A program made the position numbers and the translations under genes. Below are positions 35,357-44,228 of a stretch of DNA of 64,000 nucleotides, piece by piece (the stretch's first letter is position 1; each line of letters opens with the position of its first letter). This DNA comes from an uncultured Polaribacter sp. (GTDB taxonomy: Bacteria; Bacteroidota; Bacteroidia; Flavobacteriales; Flavobacteriaceae), in assembly GCF_947497125.1 (NCBI RefSeq), contig NZ_CANMFI010000002.1, forward strand, positions 1-64,000, written 5' to 3'. The notes under the pieces were generated by a model that was not told the DNA's origin, did not search any database, and saw nothing but the letters and a program-made list of their open reading frames with translations.

Positions 35357-36256
35357 ATGAAAAGCATAATTAAAAATACAGCACTTACGGTTATTTTATT
35401 AGTAGCATTTAAAAGTCTTGCCCAAAAAGACCCTTTATATACTCAATATTATAATAACTTTAATCTAATTAACCCTGCTTATGCGGGTAGCCAAGGATCT
35501 TTTATTGCAACTGCAAACATTCGTAGTCAATGGTCTGGTGAAGTTGGTTCGCCAAAAACACAATCAGTTTCATTTCACTCGCCTGTTGGTTATGGTTTAG
35601 GGGTTGGTATGTCTGTTATAAATGACAATGTTTTTGTTTTAGATGAAACACACTTATATGCAGATATATCTTATGTAGTTAAATTATCAGAAATGTATAC
35701 GTTAGCTTTTGGAATTAAAGCTGGAGGTAGTTTTTTAAATGTAGATTTGCTAAGTTTAGGCATCGAAAACGATGTTTTATTTAGTAGAAATATAAATACA
35801 TTTAATCCTAATATTGGTACAGGTATGTATTTATCTTCTAATCGTTTTTATGCAAGTTTATCTACCCTTAATCTATTAGAAACAAAGCATTATAATAAAA
35901 AAAACAATATCGTTTCTAGCGCTTCTGATGAAATGGTCTTTTACTTCTCTTCTGGTTATTTATTCGATTTGAATGAAAACTTTAAAATACGCCCATCTTT
36001 TATGTTAAGAACTTTAGAAGGAGTGCCAGTATCTACAGATATTTCTGCAAATATTTTATGGTTAGATAAATTAGAATTTGGGTTATCGCATCGAATTAAC
36101 ACTTCTGTATCAGTATTATTTCAATTGCGCTTAACTGAATCTATTAAGGTTGGGTATACCTATGATACAAGCACATTTAGCCACTCTAATTTTAATAATG
36201 GTTCTCATGAGTTCAGTTTTATATTCAACATAAAAAAGACGCAAAATAAATTTTAA
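35357..36256 (+). CDS. PorP/SprF family type IX secretion outer membrane protein (299 aa)
   Basis: The start is set at the ATG at 35357 (MKSIIKNTALTVILLVAFKS, then LAQKDPLYTQYYNNF), 8 nt after the giant gene's stop; an in-frame start at 35327 would overlap that gene. Residues 1-22 are a signal peptide. The family signature follows immediately: DPLYTQYYNNFNLINPAYAG, then SQWSG and SFHSPV. It continues with beta-barrel strands to a terminal YTYDTSTF ... HEFSFIFNI. PorP/SprF proteins are barrels that pair with a specific type B cargo and are needed to expose it. The adjacency makes the 4397-residue protein its probable client. A terminator follows at 36270-36310. Confidence 0.92.
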   Translation: MKSIIKNTALTVILLVAFKSLAQKDPLYTQYYNNFNLINPAYAGSQGSFIATANIRSQWSGEVGSPKTQSVSFHSPVGYGLGVGMSVINDNVFVLDETHLYADISYVVKLSEMYTLAFGIKAGGSFLNVDLLSLGIENDVLFSRNINTFNPNIGTGMYLSSNRFYASLSTLNLLETKHYNKKNNIVSSASDEMVFYFSSGYLFDLNENFKIRPSFMLRTLEGVPVSTDISANILWLDKLEFGLSHRINTSVSVLFQLRLTESIKVGYTYDTSTFSHSNFNNGSHEFSFIFNIKKTQNKF

Positions 36257-36269
36257 TTCAAAAAAAGTA

Positions 36270-36310
36270 AAATCTTAGATTTAAAATCAACTTTTTTAAA
36301 TCTAAGATTT
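36270..36310. terminator. bidirectional terminator between convergent genes
   Basis: A 17-bp stem (36270-36286 with 36294-36310) around TCTTAGATTTAA is flanked by A and T runs. Its right arm contains the TAG stop codon (36302-36304) of the opposing redox gene, so stop and terminator are merged. Confidence 0.8.
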
Positions 36311-36859
36311 CCATTTAATACCACAACCTATACTTGGCTTTTGATGTTCTAAAGCAGGTTGATTGGCAAGCAAATTGTCTAAAGCATTTCTAATATCTTT
36401 ACCTGTAACAGGAATATCGTTTTGTGGTCTAGAACTGTCTAACTGACCATGATAAACCGCTTTTAATTCAGCATCAAAAACATAAAAATCGGGTGTACAA
36501 GCAGCATCATATGCTTTTGCAACTTCTTGGGTTTCATCAAACAAATACGGAAAAGGGTATTTTTGTTGTCTTGCTACTTGCTGCATAAATTTTGGTGCAT
36601 CTTGCGGATAATTTTCTATTTCATTAGAACTAATGGCAATACAATGAATCCCTTTTTTTTGGTAATCATTAGCCAACTTTACCAACGCAGCATTTATATG
36701 AATAACAAACGGACAATGATTGCAAATAAACATCACTAAGGTTCCGTTTACACCCTTTGCCTCTTCGAGCGAAACCATTTGATTGTTAACCGTATTTATT
36801 AGCGTAAAATCAGGTGCTTTTGTACCTATTTTAAATTCGTTAGATTCTGTAAGTGCCAT
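36302..36859 (-). CDS. thioredoxin-like/redoxin family protein (185 aa)
   Basis: It has the AhpC/TSA-like fold: GTKAPDFTLINTVNNQMVSL, then the active-site region FICNHCPFVIH with a CxxC-type pair, then AISSNEIENYPQD and the cis-proline loop ACTPDFYVFD. No signal peptide, so cytoplasmic. Members with the CNHCP motif are commonly annotated as thioredoxin family or peroxiredoxin-like proteins; the substrate is unknown. It is the last gene of a four-gene minus-strand unit (HMG-CoA reductase, GHMP kinase, flavoprotein, this gene), separated from the flavoprotein stop by 14 nt. The CG at the extreme C-terminus (SIGCGIKWKS) might bind metal or act as a resolving Cys; this is inference. Confidence 0.85.
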   Translation of the reverse strand: MALTESNEFKIGTKAPDFTLINTVNNQMVSLEEAKGVNGTLVMFICNHCPFVIHINAALVKLANDYQKKGIHCIAISSNEIENYPQDAPKFMQQVARQQKYPFPYLFDETQEVAKAYDAACTPDFYVFDAELKAVYHGQLDSSRPQNDIPVTGKDIRNALDNLLANQPALEHQKPSIGCGIKWKS

Positions 36860-36873
36860 GTTTTAGTTTTTTT

Positions 36874-38088
36874 TTAGTGTTGTTCTGCCAAAGCTGTTGC
36901 ACAAATATAGCCACCTGTCCAAGCATTCTGAAAATTAAATCCGCCTGTTACGGCATCAATATTTAATACTTCGCCAACAAAAAAGAGATTTTTATGTTTT
37001 CTACTTTCAAAATTTTTAAAATTTATTTCTTTTAAGTCGATGCCACCTGCGGTAACAAACTCGTCTTTAAAAGTTGTTCTGCCATTGGCATTGTATATCC
37101 CTTTTGTAAGTTGATTTGCCAAGCTTTCTAACTGAAAATTATTTAGATCTGCCCAATTATCAGTCTTCCCAATATTAGAAAAAATTACAAAACGCTCCCA
37201 CAATCTTTTAGAAGTTTCTGTAAAGGGAGATTTTAAAACAACTGTTTTTCTGGCTTCTTTCTTTTTTAAATTCAACAGCACATTTAAAACTTTAGCGGTG
37301 GGTCTAGACAGCCAGTTGACCTCAACATTGTATTGATATTTTTTTTCTGCTAAAATACGTGCGCCAAAAGCAGATAATTTTAATACAGCTGGCCCACTCA
37401 TGCCCCAGTGCGTAATTAACAATGGACCAGAAGTCTCTAATTTTGTGCCAGAAATAGCCACTGTTGCATTGGGTACCGAAGTACCTAACAAATCTACCAA
37501 TCGTTGGTCTTTTATATTAAAGGTAAATAAAGAAGGTACGGGCTCTATAATGCTATGATCTAATGTTGTACAAAGTTCCCAAACTTTTTTCGAGCTTCCT
37601 GCAGCAATTACCACTTTGTCTGCCTCAAAATTTTGGTTTTTTGTGTTTACAACCCAGCTATTTTCTTGTTGATAAACAGAATTTACACCACAATTTGTAA
37701 ACACTTTTATCCCTAAGTTATCAACTGCTTTTTGAAAACAGTCTATAATTGCCTGACTGGTATTTGCTTCAGGAAACACACGATTGTCATCTTCAATTTT
37801 TAAAGGAACGCCTCGGTCGTCAAACCACTCAAAAGTATCGCCAGTCATAAATGTATGAAATGGCCCTAACAATTCTTTTTCTCCTCTAGGGTAAAATTTA
37901 ACAAGTTCTTTGGGCTCAAAACAAGCATGGGTAACATTGCATCTTCCGCCACCAGAAATTTTTACTTTCTGTAAAACATCATTTCCTTTTTCTAATATGA
38001 TGATCTCTAATTCCGGATTTTTTTCTTTTGCATTTATCGCTGTAAAAAAACCCGCAGCTCCGCCACCAATAATGATTACTTTTTTCAT
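36874..38088 (-). CDS. BaiN/HI0933-like FAD-dependent oxidoreductase (404 aa)
   Basis: An N-terminal dinucleotide-binding motif (KVIIIGGGAAGFFTAINA, residues 3-20) is followed by the family's SGGGRCNVTHACF segment, an EANTSQAIIDCF region and the C-terminal FAD motif GGIDLKEINFKNFESRKHKN, FFVGEVLNIDAVTGGFN. Length fits the HI0933/YhiN flavoprotein family. The family includes BaiN, an enzyme of bile-acid dehydroxylation, but most members have no known substrate. It overlaps the GHMP kinase gene by 4 nt (ATGA, 38085-38088), so translation is probably coupled. Placement in a mevalonate-linked operon suggests, but does not show, a role in isoprenoid or quinone chemistry. Confidence 0.88.
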   Translation of the reverse strand: MKKVIIIGGGAAGFFTAINAKEKNPELEIIILEKGNDVLQKVKISGGGRCNVTHACFEPKELVKFYPRGEKELLGPFHTFMTGDTFEWFDDRGVPLKIEDDNRVFPEANTSQAIIDCFQKAVDNLGIKVFTNCGVNSVYQQENSWVVNTKNQNFEADKVVIAAGSSKKVWELCTTLDHSIIEPVPSLFTFNIKDQRLVDLLGTSVPNATVAISGTKLETSGPLLITHWGMSGPAVLKLSAFGARILAEKKYQYNVEVNWLSRPTAKVLNVLLNLKKKEARKTVVLKSPFTETSKRLWERFVIFSNIGKTDNWADLNNFQLESLANQLTKGIYNANGRTTFKDEFVTAGGIDLKEINFKNFESRKHKNLFFVGEVLNIDAVTGGFNFQNAWTGGYICATALAEQH

Positions 38089-39017
38089 AAAACCATCTCT
38101 GAATATGAAAGAATTGTTTGATATCCTTTCTTTTTAAAATAACTAGGTGTTTCTGCAGTACCAGTTGCTAAAATAAAATCGCCACCCCAAGCGCCTAAAC
38201 TTTTAATTTCTCCTAAAGTATACGCTTCAAATAATTGTTCTTTAACAGGTGGTAATTTTATAATTGAACTAATAATTTGTTCGTGCTCAGCTATTAATTG
38301 ATTGAAATCTATGATTGTTTTTACTTGTAAAAATTGGTCTGAAATTGCCGAAATTCGTTCAATTTCTTTCTGAAAATCTTTACCACTTTCTCTATATTTT
38401 GCAATTCCTTTTTTTGAATCTTGTTTTTTGTTTAGGTGTACAAAAAATAAATTCTCTTTAAAATCTGGATTAAAAGCTACTTGTTTTACCGATGGTTTTT
38501 CATCTTTAATTTGATAAAAAATAGGCGCATTATTTTGCGCACATGCAATATCATATCCGCTACCTTTAAAAGAATTCCATAACAAAGTAAAGGCATCTAC
38601 TTGTGCCCAACTGGCAATAGAATTTATTAAGGTTGACGAACTGCCCAAACCCCAATTTCTAGGAAAAGAAAGTGCTGTTTTTACAACATAGCCTTGGGTT
38701 GAATCTAAAAATGCAGGATTCATTTTTTTAGCCTCTTTTAAAATAGCCAACAATGTTTCTGCAATAAATTCTGCACTCCCTTCTTTATCAGAATTAAAAG
38801 TACAATTTACAATGCGTAGGTTTTTTAAATCAAATACAGCCTCAAACCAACATACTCCTGTACTTGTAAAACTTCCCCAAATTAATTGAGGCTCTGCTAT
38901 CGTTTCCACAGATAAGTTTTGTCCGAATTTTGTAGCAATTGCTAGAGATTTTGCACCATCTAACACTAAATATTCTCCTGTTAATAACAATTTTCCGTTT
39001 GAGTAGTAATTCTTCAA
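38085..39017 (-). CDS. GYDIA family GHMP kinase (310 aa)
   Basis: The N-terminus has the GHMP kinase entry strand YYSNGKLLLTGEYLVLDGA, the ATP-binding motif LGSSSTLINSIASWA (~residue 125) and the eponymous GSGYDIACAQN segment. The C-terminal motif is LGAWGGDFILATG. Length is typical of mevalonate-type small-molecule kinases. It lies directly downstream of HMG-CoA reductase, so it is probably a mevalonate-pathway kinase (mevalonate or phosphomevalonate kinase). Which step it catalyses cannot be told from sequence; the other pathway kinases are not in this window. Confidence 0.85.
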   Translation of the reverse strand: MKNYYSNGKLLLTGEYLVLDGAKSLAIATKFGQNLSVETIAEPQLIWGSFTSTGVCWFEAVFDLKNLRIVNCTFNSDKEGSAEFIAETLLAILKEAKKMNPAFLDSTQGYVVKTALSFPRNWGLGSSSTLINSIASWAQVDAFTLLWNSFKGSGYDIACAQNNAPIFYQIKDEKPSVKQVAFNPDFKENLFFVHLNKKQDSKKGIAKYRESGKDFQKEIERISAISDQFLQVKTIIDFNQLIAEHEQIISSIIKLPPVKEQLFEAYTLGEIKSLGAWGGDFILATGTAETPSYFKKKGYQTILSYSEMVL

Positions 39018-39118
39018 AATTTATTTTTTCTAGGGTAATGCTATAAATATTTTACTTGTAATTTATCAATCTAAGGATTCTTGCGAACGATGTTGATGCT
39101 CATAAAATAACAAAGAAT

Positions 39119-40843
39119 TTACAACAAACCAAACTGTTTAAAATGGTGTGTAAAATGTTTTGTATGAAACTTTGTCCAATATATATTGTCTAATTCTCCA
39201 AAAAAGGGATGGTTCTCCGTTTTTGCTGTTTTAAAATGATTTTGAAACACAATGATTTGACTTACTAGGTCTTCAATCGCTATTTCGATGCTTTCAAACT
39301 TTACCGGAGTGGGTTCTTCAGACAACAAAGGCGCTTTAAAGCCAATTTGCAACTCTTCTTCTGTGTCTAAAAAAGTTTTTCTTCTTTTCGATTTTTCCTC
39401 TTCAACAAAATGATTTGCTGCTATTTTTCCACAAGATACTTGCATTAACAAACTTAAATGCTCAATCATTTGTTGTGCATTCATTTTACCAAATAAAGGT
39501 TTTGTTGTTGTTTTTAGTTGTAAAAGAGTATTTTTTAGCTGATTTGTATCCAAAAAATCTACCCAATTAACAGCCTTTCTAATTTCTTCAAACTTAGAAA
39601 CTACTGCAGCATGCGTTACTGTTTTTCCATCAAAATAAATTTCAATATCGTTTTTCTCTTTGGTAGTGGCACCTAGCTGATTCAAAATATTTTGTAAATG
39701 CATTTTCATATGTCCGTGCTGGATGCCTTTGGTTGTTAGCGCTCTTAAAGCTGCAAAATTTTGAGCCAATCCTGCAGCTGCAATAATTTGCATAAGTTCT
39801 TTTGCAGATGGGTTTTGCAACATTTGTAAAGATAATTTTGCCAACGGATGCAAAGCTGTTAAGCCACCCACTGTGCCTAAAGCCAAAGGTAACTCTAACC
39901 AGAATTTAAAAACACCATTGTCTATGGTACAATGCGATAAACTGGTATAGTTGCCAGAGCGAGCAGCATAGGCATGTACACCAGCTTCAATGGCTCTAAA
40001 ATCATTTCCGGTAGCTAAAACAACAGCATCAATACCGTTCATAATACCTTTGTTATGCGTTACTGCTCTGTAAGGTTCTACTTCTGCTATTTTTACAGCT
40101 TGGTAAAATTTTTCTGCAAATTTCTGTGGATTTTCACCTCCTAAATCTTCAATTTTACAAGAAACTTCTGCTCTAACAGTACACTCGGGCACAAAGTTAG
40201 ATAAGATGCTCATTACAATTTCAATCTCATCGTTTCTAAATTTATTAGCAATTGCTTCTAAACAAGAATTAATAAAATTAGCTCCCATAGAGTCTTTTGT
40301 CTCAAAAGTTACATGTAACTGATAGTAATGCTCTAATTTCTCGGTCTTATCAACCAATTGTATGTCTAAAATACCGCCGCCACGTTTTTCCATGTTTTTT
40401 GTGATGGAAGCAGTTGCAGCATGTAATTCTGTTTTATTTTTAGTGAAATAAGCCTCTAAGTCTTTAAAACTACCTGCATACATAAAATGTACTTGACCAA
40501 TTTTTGTAGTCCCTAAAACTGTCGTTTTAAATCCGCCTCTAGTACTCCAAAACTTTCCAACTAAAGAAGCTGCAGCAACCACAGAGCTTTCTTCTATAAC
40601 CATTGGTATTGCTAGTTCTCTGTTGTTTATTATAAAGTTTGGGGCAACACCCATGGGAACATAAAAGTTAGAAATGGTGTTTTCTATAAAATCGTCATGC
40701 AATTGTTGTAATGCTACATCACTATTCCAATATTGTTTAAAAATATTTTCTGTTGCAGATGAATCATGAAAATAGTTTTCTAACAACCATGCTATTTTTT
40801 CTTCTTTAGTAAATTTTGAAAATCCTGAAATTATTTTACTCAT
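39119..40843 (-). CDS. mvaA: class II (degradative-type) HMG-CoA reductase with C-terminal DinB/DUF1569-like extension (574 aa)
   Basis: Residues ~1-428 are a class II HMG-CoA reductase, interconverting HMG-CoA and mevalonate. Visible motifs are FYVPMGVAPNF, the catalytic-Glu region IPMVIEESSVVAAAS (~residue 82), KDSMGANFINSC, the Lys and Asp region HNKGIMNGIDAVVLATGNDF (~264), GTVGGLTALHPLA and the catalytic His in GIQHGHMKMHL (~378). Residues ~432-574 are an extra domain (KPLFGKMNAQQMIEHLSLLM ... NHPFFGELDNIYWTKFHTKH, FTHHFKQFGLL) that looks like a DUF1569/DinB four-helix fold with His residues in metal-ligand positions. Typical class II enzymes stop near residue 430, so this is a fusion. 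In bacteria with a full mevalonate pathway, class II enzymes work in the biosynthetic direction. It is first in an operon with GHMP kinase. Confidence 0.9.
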   Translation of the reverse strand: MSKIISGFSKFTKEEKIAWLLENYFHDSSATENIFKQYWNSDVALQQLHDDFIENTISNFYVPMGVAPNFIINNRELAIPMVIEESSVVAAASLVGKFWSTRGGFKTTVLGTTKIGQVHFMYAGSFKDLEAYFTKNKTELHAATASITKNMEKRGGGILDIQLVDKTEKLEHYYQLHVTFETKDSMGANFINSCLEAIANKFRNDEIEIVMSILSNFVPECTVRAEVSCKIEDLGGENPQKFAEKFYQAVKIAEVEPYRAVTHNKGIMNGIDAVVLATGNDFRAIEAGVHAYAARSGNYTSLSHCTIDNGVFKFWLELPLALGTVGGLTALHPLAKLSLQMLQNPSAKELMQIIAAAGLAQNFAALRALTTKGIQHGHMKMHLQNILNQLGATTKEKNDIEIYFDGKTVTHAAVVSKFEEIRKAVNWVDFLDTNQLKNTLLQLKTTTKPLFGKMNAQQMIEHLSLLMQVSCGKIAANHFVEEEKSKRRKTFLDTEEELQIGFKAPLLSEEPTPVKFESIEIAIEDLVSQIIVFQNHFKTAKTENHPFFGELDNIYWTKFHTKHFTHHFKQFGLL

Positions 40844-40868
40844 TTATGTGCTTCTAAACTATGTGCAA

Positions 40869-40876
40869 CAAATATA
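40869..40876 (-). promoter_or_regulatory. -7 type box TATATTTG for the HMG-CoA reductase operon
   Basis: TATATTTG on the minus strand lies 25 nt before the start codon at 40843. The nearest TTG is 23 nt upstream, longer than usual, so this is a moderate-quality promoter call. Confidence 0.45.
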
Positions 40877-41004
40877 AATGTTTCTATTTTAAAGAATACC
40901 AATATTTATAAAACACTTAAGCGTTGTTAATAGATTATAACATTTAGTAATCGGATAATAAGAAATAATTATTCTAAAAATCGCAATAACGAAAGTAATA
41001 CTAT

Positions 41005-41012
41005 TAAATTTG
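41005..41012 (+). promoter_or_regulatory. -7 type box TAAATTTG for the SPFH lipoprotein gene
   Basis: An exact TAnnTTTG match lies 28 nt before the ATG at 41041. No clear TTG is found at the expected distance. Confidence 0.5.
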
Positions 41013-41040
41013 TAAGTATAAATTTATAAATCCGAAAAAA

Positions 41041-41835
41041 ATGAAAAAGCTTACAGTATTATTTTTAGCAGTAGTTTTATTTTCTAGCTGTGCTGTTGTT
41101 AGGCCAGGAGAGGTTGGTATCAAACAAAAATTAGGTAAATTATCTAATGATGTTAAGACACAAGGAACTGTTTTGTACAATCCGTTAACAAGCAAAGTAA
41201 TTATAGAATCTACAAAAACAAAGAATATAAAATTAATTTTAAGTTTACCAAGTAAAGAAGGTTTAAGCGTAAACTCCGAGATTTCTATCTTGTATCGATT
41301 AAAAGCAAATAAAGTGGCTTCTGTTTTACAAAACTTAGGACAAGATTATGAATCTGTAGTAACAAGTGTCTTTAGATCTGCGGTATCTGATGTTTGTGCA
41401 CAATACTTTGCAAAAGACATGCATTCTGGTAAGCGAGCAGAAATAGAATTAGAAGTAAAGAAAAAAATGCAAATTAACTTAGAAATGCAGGCAGAAGGCA
41501 TAGATTTAATAGGTGTTTTAATGAAAAGAGTTCAGCTACCAAGAGGATTGGCAAGCTCAATTGAAAGAAAATTACAAGCAGAACAAGATGCAATGCGTTT
41601 AAAATTTGTGATTGATCAAGAAAAATTAGAAGCAGAAAGAAAAATTATCAATGCAAAAGGTGAAAGAGATGCACAACTAATTATTGCCGAAGGATTAACA
41701 CCTGGCATTATAAGGTTAAAGGCTATAGAAGCATTTAAAGAATTAGCAAAATCTGAAAATGCAAAAACAATTATTACAGATGGTAAAACACCTTTAATTG
41801 TAGGCAATGACGAAACAGAAAAGAAAGATAAGTAA
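41041..41835 (+). CDS. prohibitin/SPFH (band 7) lipoprotein (264 aa)
   Basis: Residues 1-17 form a lipoprotein signal (MKKLTVLFLAVVLFSSC, lipobox FSSC). The SPFH domain follows at ~20-190: VVRPGEVGIKQKLGKL, SVNSEISILYRLKANKVASV, QDYESVVTSVFRSAVSDV and IDLIGVLMKRVQLPRGL. A coiled-coil tail (IERKLQAEQDAMRLKF, AERKIINAKGERDAQLII, then IRLKAIEAFKELAKS) is typical of prohibitin/HflK-like oligomerisation. These proteins form membrane-bound ring scaffolds; here a lipid anchor replaces the usual membrane helix. Single-gene unit with its own promoter and terminator. Role unknown. Confidence 0.88.
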   Translation: MKKLTVLFLAVVLFSSCAVVRPGEVGIKQKLGKLSNDVKTQGTVLYNPLTSKVIIESTKTKNIKLILSLPSKEGLSVNSEISILYRLKANKVASVLQNLGQDYESVVTSVFRSAVSDVCAQYFAKDMHSGKRAEIELEVKKKMQINLEMQAEGIDLIGVLMKRVQLPRGLASSIERKLQAEQDAMRLKFVIDQEKLEAERKIINAKGERDAQLIIAEGLTPGIIRLKAIEAFKELAKSENAKTIITDGKTPLIVGNDETEKKDK

Positions 41836-41856
41836 CAACTAAAATTCTAAAAAAAT

Positions 41857-41893
41857 AAAACCTCAATAAGTATCAACTTATTGAGGTTTTTTA
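41857..41893 (+). terminator. rho-independent terminator
   Basis: Stem AAAACCTCAATAAG / CTTATTGAGGTTTT (41857-41870 and 41877-41890) with a 6-nt loop and a following T run, 22 nt past the stop at 41835. Confidence 0.9.
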
Positions 41894-42003
41894 TTTTAAA
41901 TCGAATAAATATTAGCAATTTTATAAATTGAAGTGTTTTTTAAAACATTTTTTGATGATTTTTCCGTAAACTTGGCAAAGATTTTACAAAAAATTAAACT
42001 TTA

Positions 42004-44223
42004 ATGAAAAACTTACTCTTTTTAACCGCTATTTTATTTTTTTTAAGCTGTAAACAAAACTCAGAAACTTCCAATAACTCATTAACCGGTAATAAACAAA
42101 TTACCTTAGAAGAAATATGGGATGGCAGTTTTTCTTCCCAAAGAATGAACTCTTTAAATGCCATGAATGGCGATTTCTATGCGGTACTTAACTATGACGA
42201 AGAAACAAAAATAAAAACTGTAGATAAATACAGCTACCAAACACTAAAAAAAGTAGCAACAATAGTAAGTAGTACTGACTTAAAAGACATTGAGAATTTT
42301 TCTTCATACAGTTTTAACAACGATGAAACAAAAGTAATTTTAGGTACAAACTTCGAAAAAATATACAGACGCTCTTACAAAGGTACTTTTTATGCCTTTG
42401 ATGTTGCAACAAAAAAAACAAGTTTAATAGACAAAGATATTCAAGAACCTGTTTTTTCACCGGATAATAAAAACGTTGCGTACGCAAAAAACAACAACAT
42501 TTTTATAAAGAATATTGCTTCTAACAGAGTTACGCAAGTAACTTTTGACGGCAAAATAAATAACATAATTAACGGAATTACCGATTGGGTTTATGAAGAA
42601 GAATTCGGTTTTGTAAGAGCTTTTGAATGGAATAAAACAGGAACTCACCTAGCTTTTTTAAGGTTTGATGAAAGCAAAGTGCCCACATTTTCTATGGATA
42701 TTGTTGGCAAAGAATTATACCCAGAACAACAAGTTTTTAAATACCCTAAAGCAGGAGAAAAGAACGCAGAAGTTACCTTGCACATGTATGCGGTTTCTTC
42801 TAAAAGAACAACTAAAATAAGACTTGGAGACTATGAATACATCCCAAGAATTAAATGGTCTAATGATGCTAATACATTAGTTGCAACTACATTAAACCGT
42901 CATCAAAACAACTTAAAACTCCATAAGGTATCTGCAACAACTGCCAATACTTCTTTATTATTAAATGAAACGGATAAGGCGTATATAGACATTACAGATA
43001 ACCTAACTTTTTTAGCAGATAATAGCTTTATTTGGACGAGTGAAGCCGATGGCTTTAATCATATTTACCACTATGATTTTAAAGGTAAATTAATCAACCA
43101 AATTACAAAAGGCAACTGGGAAGTAACCAACTATTACGGATTTAACAATAGCAAAAACACCATTTATTATCAATCTGTAGAAAATGGGTCTACAAACAGA
43201 GGTGTTTATTCTATTGATTTAAAAGGAAATAACAAAAAACTATTGAGTAATGCAGTTGGCCAAAATAGTGCTGCTTTCAGTACAAGTCTAAACTACTTTA
43301 TCAATACTTTTTCTTCAGCAGAAATACCTCCGATCTATTCTTTATTTACAGCAGAAGGTAACATGCTAAAAGTTGTAAAAGACAATGTTGCTTTAAAAGA
43401 AAAGCTAAGTACTTATAAGATGAGTTCTAAAGAATTTTCTACGATTAATATCAATGGCAACGATCTAAATATGTGGATGTTAAAGCCTGCTAATTTTAAC
43501 GCTAACAAAAAATACCCAATGTTAATGTTTCAATACTCTGGCCCAGGATCTCAACAGGTTGGTAACAAATGGAATAATACAAATGATTATTGGCACAATA
43601 TGTTGGCGCAACAAGGTATTATTGTTGTTTGTGTAGACGGACGAGGAACAGGTTTTAAGGGTGCCGACTTTAAAAAATCTACCTATTTAAACTTGGTGAA
43701 ATATGAAACTGAAGATCAAATTTCGGCAGCAAAAAAGCTAGCAGAACGCAGTTATATTGATGAAAACAATATTGGTATTTGGGGTTGGTCTTTTGGTGGT
43801 CATATGAGTACAAATTCGCTCTTAAAAGGTAGCGATGTTTTTACAACAGCTATTGCCGTTGCACCTGTTACTTCTTGGCGTTTTTACGATTCTGTTTACA
43901 CAGAACGTTTTTTAAGAACTCCACAAGAAAATCCGGCTGGTTATGATGATAATTCTCCTGTAAATTATCCAGAGAAACTTAAAGGAAACTACTTATTAGT
44001 GCATGGTACAGGTGATGATAATGTACATGTACAAAACTCTTACAGAATGATTAACTCTCTAATAGAAGCCAACAAACAATTTGACATGTTTATTGTGCCA
44101 GATAGAACTCATGGTATTTACAAAGGAAAAAATATGCGTTTAAATTTATATACAAAAATGACTAATTTTGTAGAAACACATTTAATTAACAAATCGAATA
44201 CATCAACTAAAATAAAAGGATAA
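42004..44223 (+). CDS. S9 family dipeptidyl peptidase IV, lipoprotein (739 aa)
   Basis: Residues 1-17 form a lipoprotein signal (ILFFLSC). Residues ~30-490 are the eight-bladed DPP IV propeller, including the N-terminus-binding Glu motif VYEEEFGF (Glu198-200) and ISxD-type blade segments. Residues ~500-739 are the alpha/beta hydrolase domain with Ser596 in GWSFGGH, Asp671 in TGDDNVHVQNS and His703 in RTHGIY, giving a complete catalytic triad. DPP IV removes X-Pro or X-Ala dipeptides from peptide N-termini. With a lipid anchor it acts in the periplasm or on the outer membrane. The POT-type peptide transporter gene starts 5 nt downstream, so the pair probably trims peptides and imports the products. 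Confidence 0.93.
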   Translation: MKNLLFLTAILFFLSCKQNSETSNNSLTGNKQITLEEIWDGSFSSQRMNSLNAMNGDFYAVLNYDEETKIKTVDKYSYQTLKKVATIVSSTDLKDIENFSSYSFNNDETKVILGTNFEKIYRRSYKGTFYAFDVATKKTSLIDKDIQEPVFSPDNKNVAYAKNNNIFIKNIASNRVTQVTFDGKINNIINGITDWVYEEEFGFVRAFEWNKTGTHLAFLRFDESKVPTFSMDIVGKELYPEQQVFKYPKAGEKNAEVTLHMYAVSSKRTTKIRLGDYEYIPRIKWSNDANTLVATTLNRHQNNLKLHKVSATTANTSLLLNETDKAYIDITDNLTFLADNSFIWTSEADGFNHIYHYDFKGKLINQITKGNWEVTNYYGFNNSKNTIYYQSVENGSTNRGVYSIDLKGNNKKLLSNAVGQNSAAFSTSLNYFINTFSSAEIPPIYSLFTAEGNMLKVVKDNVALKEKLSTYKMSSKEFSTININGNDLNMWMLKPANFNANKKYPMLMFQYSGPGSQQVGNKWNNTNDYWHNMLAQQGIIVVCVDGRGTGFKGADFKKSTYLNLVKYETEDQISAAKKLAERSYIDENNIGIWGWSFGGHMSTNSLLKGSDVFTTAIAVAPVTSWRFYDSVYTERFLRTPQENPAGYDDNSPVNYPEKLKGNYLLVHGTGDDNVHVQNSYRMINSLIEANKQFDMFIVPDRTHGIYKGKNMRLNLYTKMTNFVETHLINKSNTSTKIKG

Positions 44224-44228
44224 AAATT

